The position numbers and the translations under genes are program-made. From Anodontia alba (Eukaryota > Mollusca > Bivalvia > Lucinida > Lucinidae): a DNA stretch of 64,000 nucleotides. Positions 11,620 to 64,000 of the stretch are shown piece by piece. The DNA lies in NCBI GenBank assembly GCA_964016985.1, contig OZ024823.1, positions 35,507,687-35,571,686 on the forward strand, written 5' to 3'. The number at the start of each line of letters is the position of its first letter. Within the stretch, counting starts at the first letter, position 1. Under the pieces are notes generated by a model, which was given only the letters and a program-made list of their open reading frames with translations, did not search any database and had not been told where the DNA came from.

Positions 11620-11835
11620 TTAACCCCTGTCCTGCTGAGCCCAGTTGTACCCTGCTTTTGCAAACAGTGCAGATTCAGATCAGTTGGCTTCTGAAGAAGC
11701 CAACTGATCTGGATCTGCACTGTTTGCCATTTAGAATCTGAATTTATATCAACAATCTGGATCAAGGAATCTGACTGGCTGACAATTAGAAGTGGACGAC
11801 TGGCATCTTAATTTATTTTGCACAACAAGGGTTAA
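11620..11835. mobile_element. Foldback MITE family A (opposite orientation)
   Basis: TTAACCCCTGTCCTGCTGAG left and CACAACAAGGGTTAA right; centre TTGGCTTCTGAAGAAGCCAA. Confidence 0.85.
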
Positions 11836-12239
11836 TGATTACCCATAACCTATATTTTCATGGACAAACAAGATAAATTAGATAACAATATCAATACTAT
11901 TCAGATGAAACAAGTGCATTATCCAGCACTATATATAAAATATCTTAAGTCAGTTTTTTACCATTCCCATTAAATGACAACATTTCCATCTCACTAATGC
12001 TGCCAGAGAATAAATGCAAAGAGTAGTAACAAAAAGAATTATTAAATTCAGAAATAAAGTAGGAAATACTGTTTTAGTAGCCTTCCAATGTCATTTGTTA
12101 ATGATGAGTAAAAAGTGAAGGATGCTATGTACATGAGTGATTAGAATGAAGAGCTACATGAAAATATGGAACACACTGTGGAAAAAGTAATACTACCCTG
12201 TGTGCAAACTGGAAGATCCAAAATAGCCTGCGCATACAC
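11836..12239. other. Stretch without assigned feature
   Basis: AT-rich; only a weak family F-like trace (ACCCATAACCTATATTTTC) near 11840. No gene seen. Confidence 0.5.
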
Positions 12240-12467
12240 TTAACCTAGTGTAATCTGGAGACCCCTCAAAGGGTAATTGGCAAAAAATGCAGACCCAAAT
12301 TAGATGCTGCAGAATATGGCATCTGATCTTAGTCTCGACTGTTTGCAAATAGTTCAACCATTTTTCTCTAGGAATATCTAAATCACATAGCCTGATATAC
12401 CTAAAATTGAAATTAGAATCTCCCAATAAATAGTGTGGGAGAGTTCATTCAGTCTAAAATGGGTTAA
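12240..12467. mobile_element. Foldback MITE family J
   Basis: TTAACCTAGTGTAATCTGG left, AAAATGGGTTAA right; hairpin partly mutated (ATGCTGCAGAATATGGCAT). Confidence 0.8.
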
Positions 12468-12619
12468 TCTCAGTCTTTATTTTTTGATAAACGTATGAGC
12501 TACAGTGAGAGAAAATGGAACTGCCCTTCATGTGTGCCCTATAAAGACTCTGGCCAACAAGCACATTTATGCAGTTGGATCAGTTTTTGCTAGGGTTTCT
12601 TTGATAGCCAAGGGTCCAA

Positions 12620-13048
12620 TATATCTTCAGGCAACAGTAAAAACTCTGATCAGTCTCTGCAAGTAAGCAGTCTTATTGCAGTCTTTGCTGTATGCACATG
12701 TTCAAAGGTATATTTTCTCATGCTACAGTTTATGTGTTGACTTAGATCAGCCTGCACATGTGCAGAGACTGATCAAAATGTTTTCGCTGTCGGCTAGAAA
12801 AAGCCTTGGCGACTTGACTATAATGACAGCGCCAAGCAAAGACTCAGATCATTTTTTTGTTTTGTTTTGTTTTGTGTTGAGGTTTTACTGCCCAGTCAAC
12901 TGAATGGGATCATGTCGAGCACAGTGAGTTTACCTAACCTCACTTTTACTGGGCAGGTTTAGTTCTCTAAGCATTTAACCAGTATTGCGCACATTCTTTC
13001 GCAAGAAACTGACAACTGCAACTCTGATCAGACTTTGTGGATGTCAGA
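12620..13048. mobile_element. Family N element interrupted by a SINE
   Basis: N-type pieces ACTCTGATCAGTCTCTGC, GATCAGCCTGCACATGTG and GACTCAGATCA on the left. N sequence resumes after the SINE with ACTCTGATCAGACTTTGTGG. The element itself is diverged. Confidence 0.55.
12853..13020 (-). mobile_element. SINE type 1, 5'-truncated
   Basis: Carries the 3' body of the SINE (complement of GTGTTGAGGTTTTACTGCCC, GGGCAGGTTTAGTTCTC, CAGAAACTGACAACTGC). The tRNA-like head is absent. A T/G-rich run marks the 3' tail. Confidence 0.8.
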
Positions 13049-13245
13049 GGAATTGTTAAAGAGGAGTATTCGGTGATATTCTGGGATAATTGTTCTTATT
13101 TCTCCATAAAAACATATGTTATGGGTACTCATTAGAAGTGCCTCACAGAGGCACTTCTAATGAGTACCCACAACATATGTTTTTATGGAGAACTGGAGAA
13201 AATTATCCCACAATTATCACCAAATACTCCTTCTTAACAATTCCT
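13048..13245. mobile_element. Foldback MITE, F-type core with other ends (F2)
   Basis: Ends AGGAATTGTTAAAGAGGAG and CTCCTTCTTAACAATTCC. The inner hairpin GGTACTCATTAGAAGTGCCT is the family F core. The arms pair almost perfectly through the whole element. Confidence 0.85.
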
Positions 13246-13454
13246 TCATTATCTGACAGCTAACCCAAGTCTTCACTGGGCAAACAACATAAGATACATT
13301 TTCTCCCTCTGTAGCACACACATATGAGATACATCACAAGAAAAGGGCCCTTCTCACTTTCCAGGGAATCAATGTTTCAGTGTGCATGCCTTGCCTCTTA
13401 TCCAGGCCACATTTCTAGTTATTATGGCTGATAATTCCTCTTGGCCTATCTCTT
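13246..13454. other. Stretch without assigned feature
   Basis: No supported gene or repeat. Confidence 0.5.
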
Positions 13455-13545
13455 ATGTGAGTGAACAGCATAGGTTCATGTGAGATTGCACAGATGCACA
13501 GGCTCACCTGAATCTATGCCGTTCACATAAGCTATATGGGCTCTA
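13455..13545. repeat. Inverted repeat, N-like
   Basis: TATGTGAGTGAACAGCATAG pairs with CTATGCCGTTCACATAAG; ATGTGAGATT pairs loosely with CTCACCTGAAT. Confidence 0.6.
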
Positions 13546-13832
13546 TTCCCTTAATGCAGCTCATCTAAATATATAGTCTGTATATTATCAAACCAGACAG
13601 GACCATGTCCTGATGATACAGATGAGCGTGAAGCTCTAAGTTTTTCACTGTCTGCACATGGAATATTGTTACAGTTTCCAAAGTGAACCTCATTTAATGT
13701 TACCTTTGAAATAATGAAACCTTGATCACGGAACTGTTAAGGAATGAGACACTCTATTAGACACTCAGTAAAAAACCCTATACATAGCTCTAGAGAGGAC
13801 CCTTTTATTTTTTCAAATACATGTACAAACTA
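13546..13832. other. Stretch without assigned feature
   Basis: No supported gene or bounded repeat. Confidence 0.5.
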
Positions 13833-14046
13833 TTAACCCTTGTCCTGCTGAATAAATTAAAATGCCACTCCCCCTTCTAATTTTCAGCCAATCAGATTAT
13901 TTGATCTGTATTGTTGCTATAAATTCAAATACTTAATGGCAAACAGTGCAGATTCAGATCAGTTGGCTTCTGAAGAAGCCAACTGATCTGGATCTACACT
14001 GTTTGCAAAGGCAGTATATATCCGGGTTCAGCAGGACAAGGGTTAA
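13833..14046. mobile_element. Foldback MITE family A
   Basis: TTAACCCTTGTCCTGCTGAA left, TTCAGCAGGACAAGGGTTAA right: nearly perfect outer ends. CCAAT and TATAAAT are in the left arm. Confidence 0.88.
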
Positions 14047-14094
14047 GAGGAATGGATACACTTTTCAAGGGAAATAACTCCAATTTGAAATATT

Positions 14095-14325
14095 AATCTC
14101 GTTATGGACCTACCATAATAACTATAAGTATTGGGACAGACAGGCCTTTGTAAAGAGTATAGACCCAGATCAGACATTCTGTAGCATCTGATCAGGGTCT
14201 TCACTGTTTGCCATGCATACAGCAATATTTTTGACACATAAAGAGGTAGTAGAATGGACTATTCAAATTTTTGGACAAGTATGGTGAGTATATAAGGTGT
14301 CCCAATACTTAGGGTTGTTACTGTA
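14095..14325. mobile_element. Foldback family P copy
   Basis: Arms AGTATAGACCCAGATCAG and CTGATCAGGGTCTTCACTG; tails ACTATAAGTATTGGGACAG and TCCCAATACTTAGGG are inverted. Confidence 0.75.
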
Positions 14326-14972
14326 CTCTTAAAGGAAAGAATTTGTTCCCTCTTACAATAGAAAGAGTATTTCCTTGAGGGATTAAGTTTATTTGTTGTT
14401 TTTTTTTTGTTTTGTTTTTGGTTTTTTTATAGATGAACAATGACAGCTTGGTGAAGCTTGTGTATTAATGCACGCTGATCAGGCCTTTTTTCTAATTTTT
14501 GATAATTAGTACAATATCTAGTTATTCTGTATGCATATATGACTTATCATTATAGCCATTTCATTACAAAACCAAGTTAGAACACCATTTTGACGCAAGT
14601 GACCCTCATAGGTTGATGCGTTAAACCTGAACTTATCATCATCCTCATGGGCTGATGCGTCATTAAACCCGATATTATCATCATCATCATCATAGTTATT
14701 CTGTAAACAAAGTGAACACCTTGATCTGGAAAAAGGAACCTGGTTACTTTGCTTTTCATTGGTTTGTAACGTGTGTGCTGTCCATAGTTTTTTTACTCCT
14801 CCTCTTGGTGTCATTGGTAGGCTATTATCTGTGATTGTGGCTCTTCCTGGATATCTCCTTTATTATTTTGACCTGATCTGGGCCTTCACTCTCTGTATAT
14901 GCCCTGAAGACCCATTTCTAAAATCATAGCACAGACAAACATTTTCTACATTAGTGCCATTCCAAGGGCTTT
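14326..14972. other. Unassigned stretch
   Basis: Holds a short L-type piece (AAAGGAAAGAATTTG), a T/G-rich run near 14395-14430 and imperfect CAT-rich repeats (14620-14695) that create acidic minus-strand frames. No gene supported. Confidence 0.5.
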
Positions 14973-15188
14973 TTAACTCTGGTCCTTCTGAACCCAGATA
15001 TGCCTTGCTTTGCAAACAGTGTAGATCCAGATCAGTTGGCTTCTGAAGAAGCCAACTGATCTGGATCTGCACTGTTTGTCATTATTAAGTATGTGAATTT
15101 GTATCAACAACCTAGATCAAGTAGTCTGACTGGCTGATAATTAGAAGTGGGCACAGCAGCGTAATTTATTTAACATGACACGGGTTAA
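14973..15188. mobile_element. Foldback MITE family A (opposite orientation)
   Basis: TTAACTCTGGTCCTTCTGAA left, AACATGACACGGGTTAA right; intact TTGGCTTCTGAAGAAGCCAA centre. Confidence 0.82.
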
Positions 15189-15194
15189 GACGGA

Positions 15195-15340
15195 GCAGGG
15201 ATTTTACAACCATTTTCTCTCTAGGAGCAAATTCTTTCCTTTAATGGTAGTTCCTATTTTAGAAAGGATTCAAGTACTAAAAAACTAAATTCCTGTCTAG
15301 AAAAGTTGTCTACCATTGAAAAATAGTGACAGATTTTCTT
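15195..15340. repeat. Foldback family L copy
   Basis: CTAGGAGCAAATTCTTTCC and AGTAGTTCC-like flank; arms degraded. Confidence 0.5.
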
Positions 15341-15411
15341 GTTAATCCATTTCCCTTAATATTTTTGTTTCTCCACATTAACATGTTTTCATGGCAAAGC
15401 AAGAAAACAGT

Positions 15412-15625
15412 TTAACCCTTGTCATGCTGAATAAATTAAGATGCCTTGCCCATTTCTAATTGTCAGCCAATCAGATTACTTAATCCAGATTGTGCATATA
15501 AATTCACATACTGAATGACAAACAGTGCAGATGCAAATCAGTTGGCTTCTTCAGAAGCCAACTGATCTGGATCTACACTGTTTGTAAATGCAGGGTATAT
15601 CTGGGCTCAGCAGGACAAGGGTTAA
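15412..15625. mobile_element. Foldback MITE family A
   Basis: TTAACCCTTGTCATGCTGAA left, CTCAGCAGGACAAGGGTTAA right; centre TTGGCTTCTTCAGAAGCCAA; CCAAT and ATATAAATTC in the left arm. Confidence 0.88.
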
Positions 15626-15809
15626 TATCTGAATATCTCTCTTATTTAGAGCTATGTCTCTATATGATCAAGTGTAATCTGCAGCAGGTGGCAATTAAGC
15701 TGTTTTTCTTTTCTTATTTTTCCCTGAAAATACAATCGGCATTTCTTTTCAAACATCAATTATCATAAATATTTGGATTTTTACAATACCTTCTAAGAAT
15801 TAAACAAGT

Positions 15810-15990
15810 CCACTTGATTATCTGGTCATGATTCCGAAAAAAAAGCTGCTTAAATGGGAAACAGTGCAGACCTTGATCAGATGCCATATTCTATGGCAAC
15901 TGATCTAGGTCTACACTGTTTGATCAAGCATAAGTTTGAATATTTAGGACAAATATGGTATCAGAATATTCAAGTGCAATGCAAAGCTAA
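15810..15990. mobile_element. Foldback family P copy
   Basis: CAGTGCAGACCTTGATCAG, ATGCCATATTCTATGGCA and CTGATCTAGGTCTACACTG. Confidence 0.72.
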
Positions 15991-16204
15991 TCCATACTTC
16001 ATACTTTTTAGACAACTTTTATTGAAGAGCAAAGCCATATTTTTAGTGGCAAAATAATGAAAACCTGAGTCTTTCTTCATGGGAAAAAATTAAATGAAAA
16101 TTCAATTTCTGTAAGCTAATAGTCACCTGTGGCATGATAAGGTTTAAAAGACTGACATTTATAATATTGCATTGATTGAACGAAAGGCCTGCAAGAAAAT
16201 TATA

Positions 16205-16382
16205 GTAAAATTCCAATATTAAGACCACCTTTGGTACTGTCTATAGGTGGTCTTATTAGAGATGTGGTCTTAATATTGAATGTAGATTCTAAGAAGAACA
16301 AGAAAAACTCATTTGGGGCTGGCAATAGCTGGTCGTAATAGCGGAGTGGTCTTATTTGTGGTCTCTATAGTGGAATTTTACT
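16205..16382. mobile_element. TIR MITE family E
   Basis: AGTAAAATTCCAATATTAAG and CTATAGTGGAATTTTACT at the ends; inner GGTGGTCTTATTAGAG. A second copy is at 22221-22586. Confidence 0.8.
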
Positions 16383-16419
16383 TTATTCGCGTAGATACGA
16401 GCCCTAAATGAGAAAACAT

Positions 16420-16905
16420 TCCTTCGGACATGTGTGCCATAAGAAGACTCGAATCAGCCTGCACATCCACACATGTGCATCTGTGTAGCCAATCAGTCTT
16501 CATTGTCTGCATGAAGAAACTTTGCATCCCTTGCTATCCAAAACGAGCCATGAAGATTCTGATCAGTCTTTGCAAATGTGCAGTTTGTTTGTTAGTGTTT
16601 AGGTTTTACTGCCCAGTCAACCCATTAGGGTCATGTCAAGTACGGTCAGTTTACCTTACCGAATCTTTCCTGGGCAGGCTTAGTCCTCTAAGTGGTTAAC
16701 CAGTAATTGTGCACATTCTTTTGCCAGAAACTGACAACTGCCCTTTTTGAATCAGCAGAAGGGAGAGAATGACCATAGAAAATATTTCAACCTGCGACCT
16801 CCTAATCACAAGTCTGAAGCACATCCAACTGAGTCAATGAGGCCAGCTGCAAATCTGCAGGCGGATCTGAATCTTTACTCGGCACATATGTCCATTTTCT
16901 GACAT
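16420..16905. mobile_element. Family N element interrupted by a SINE
   Basis: N pieces GACTCGAATCAGCCTGCAC and ATTCTGATCAGTCTTTGC on the left, GGCGGATCTGAATCTTTAC on the right. The SINE lies between TGCAAATGTGCAG and TGCAAATCTGCAG, a near-exact target duplication. Confidence 0.6.
16586..16848 (-). mobile_element. SINE type 1, near full length
   Basis: Complement reads a tRNA-like head (GGCCTCATTGACTCAGTTGG), a body and the 3' tail GGGCAGTAAAACCTAAACAC. Flanked by an imperfect 13-base duplication. Confidence 0.8.
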
Positions 16906-17023
16906 TCTGGCTCTTAAATTCCTTTTTATGTACAATTTTACTTATTTTTCTTTTTTTCTTTTTTTTTCAACAAAATGTGATTACTGTCAAAGTGTGAAAA
17001 AAACAAACAAACAAAAAAAAAAA

Positions 17024-17332
17024 AGGTCAAACCTCAATAACTCAAACACCTTTGGGACCATGGATATTTGTTCCAGATATGGGTAGTTAGCACCATTGAA
17101 AGATAATTTAGGGAATATTGTCTTCTGGACAATAATGTTATGTTGTGTACTCATTAGAATTGCCTTGATGAGGCCATTCTACATTCATACAATTTCATAA
17201 TAAAATAAGAGAATTTCCTTAAATATTTGTTTTCTCGAGCTATCGGAAGAATTTTGTAGGGACTCAAAAACAAGTTCCAATTAGCCATGGTATAAACGGA
17301 ATAACAGTGTTTGAGCTATTGAGGTTTGACTA
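17024..17332. mobile_element. pogo-like MITE family G
   Basis: GGTCAAACCTCAATAACTC left, ATTGAGGTTTGAC right; contains ACTCATTAGAATTGCCT, the family F core. Confidence 0.8.
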
Positions 17333-17540
17333 CAAATACAAATACAATTCTGATGAAATGCAAAAATCTTATTAAACAGATAATCAGTACTTGGAGTTTG
17401 AAGAAAATCTTTGTTGCAAGCAAGACTTGCTCTCATCACAGCCGCAGGATGGGTGAGGGAACAGTTTTGTGACCATAATAAATAATTTTATCAAATACCC
17501 TAATTCAGAGTAGACATAGTGCATCTGATGCTGTACATCT

Positions 17541-17803
17541 GGGCCCAGTTGTTCAAAGCGTCGTTAGCTTAACAAGCTCGTTAAGGGTCATTTCGGTAAC
17601 TGTTTTAGCGGATTCACTATACAATATTCCGTTATTTTTTGCTGAAAAAATGTGAGTAGCTTTTGCACTGCAAAAGCATAGCTTTTGTACTGCAAAAGCT
17701 ACTCACATTTTTTCAGCAAAAAATTTCGGCATATTTGTGTATCACGTGATGTAAAATTTAACGAACCATTAACTAACGACATCGTTAGTTTTGAACTGGG
17801 CCC
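17541..17803. mobile_element. Foldback MITE family H
   Basis: Ends GGGCCCAGTTGTTCAAAGCG and GTTTTGAACTGGGCCC; centre TGTGAGTAGCTTTTGCA paired with its complement. Terminal GTTAGCTTAAC arms also pair. Confidence 0.88.
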
Positions 17804-18021
17804 TGAATATTAATTCTGTAAACAGAAACTTATGCTGTAAGAACATATACAAGTATGGGCATCTGACCAGCATGGCAACTACACTGAAGATTTTGTATGT
17901 GTCACTAACACCCACACACTCAATTTCAAAATACAGCTGTGCTCAAATGTAGAAAAGTACATGTGCAAAACAAACAGAAAATAAAATTCTGTGTAATAAG
18001 CACAGCAAATCAAAGAACATA

Positions 18022-18235
18022 TTAACCCTAGTCCTGCTGAACCCGGATATATCCTGCATTTGCAAACAATGTAGATCCAGATCAGTTGGCTTCTGAAGAA
18101 GCCAACTGATCTGGATCTGCACTGTTTGCCATTCAGTATGTGAATTTTTATCAACAATCTGGATCAAGTAATTTGATTGGCTGAAAATTAGAAATGGGTG
18201 TGACAGCTTAATTTATTCAGCATGACAAGGGTTAA
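18022..18235. mobile_element. Foldback MITE family A at the exon 21 donor
   Basis: TTAACCCTAGTCCTGCTGAA left, CAGCATGACAAGGGTTAA right. On the gene strand it begins 17 bases into the intron after exon 21. Confidence 0.87.
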
Positions 18236-18251
18236 CATATAAATTACAAAC

Positions 18252-63977
<45,726 letters not shown>

Positions 63978-64000
63978 CTACAGAATACAAAAAAGATGAA

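Noticed and set aside
14518..14814. 98-codon minus-strand frame rich in Asp
   Set aside because: Created by CAT-rich imperfect repeats; no splice context and no family resemblance.
17380..17520. Minus-strand frame ending HPSCGCDESKSCLQQRFSS then a stop, as a last exon
   Set aside because: A catcag acceptor would fit the phase, but the first part has no LRRC9 character and it borders a family H element. Too weak to annotate.

Overview
The window looks like animal nuclear DNA: one intron-rich gene, AT-rich introns of 1-5 kb, and dense short interspersed and foldback repeats. The repeat style (tRNA-derived SINEs, many short hairpin elements, pogo-, hAT- and mariner-like DNA transposons, tandem satellites) fits a mollusc, probably a heterodont bivalve. 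The species is an inference; nothing in the window proves it.

The only host gene I can support is on the minus strand. It runs from about 63977 down to 18252 and is read as 21 consecutive internal exons with GT-AG borders. Every exon phase matches the next. Together they give about 966 codons of a leucine-rich-repeat protein of the LRRC9 type: a unique linker region (exons 1-7), a first LRR block (8-11) closed by a cap and a hydrophilic linker, and a second LRR block (12-21) with further caps at exons 14 and 20-21. The N-terminal part lies beyond the right edge. The last coding exon was not found between 1 and 18251.

Layout: 1-550, no assignable gene; 549-1826, a 151-bp satellite; 1952-3262, a ~97-bp satellite; 3263-18251, foldback elements, SINEs and unassigned DNA; 18252-63977, the LRRC9-like gene. 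Its introns hold a degenerate mariner (31631-32929), a 1.47-kb pogo-like element (23029-24496), two hAT-like elements with perfect 8-bp target duplications (44414-45476, 47089-48368), a duplicated palindromic array of GATATC motifs (42910-44122), a ~190-bp tandem repeat inside a TIR element (54826-56264), and two arrays of a 40-bp minisatellite (58774-59067, 61232-62827).

Foldback families are lettered here by their ends or cores. A: ends TTAACCCTTGTC. B: core GATGGCTCATGATGAGCCATC. C: core GTCTCCTTAGGAGAC. D: TIR CAGTCGACTCTCGTTATC. E: TIR CAGTAAAATTCCACTATA. F: end ATAGCTCCAGATAAG, core ACTCATTAGAAGTGCCTC. G: TIR CAGTCGAACTTCAATGG. H: ends GGGCCCAGTTGTTCAAAG. I: TIR CAGTTCAATCTCTGTATAAC. 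J: TTAACCCATTGTAGTC. K: TTAACCCTTAAAACGCC. L: core AATTTGCTCC. M: TIR CGGTAAATGTCC. N: GACTCAGATCAGCC cores. P: GTGTAGACCCTGATCAG core without the other ends. Q: TTAACCCATTTATGCC.

The most unusual point is that different families share nearly the same central hairpin while their ends differ. Several such hairpins lie within 25 nt of LRRC9 splice donors, and family A carries a CCAAT-TATA-hairpin arrangement.
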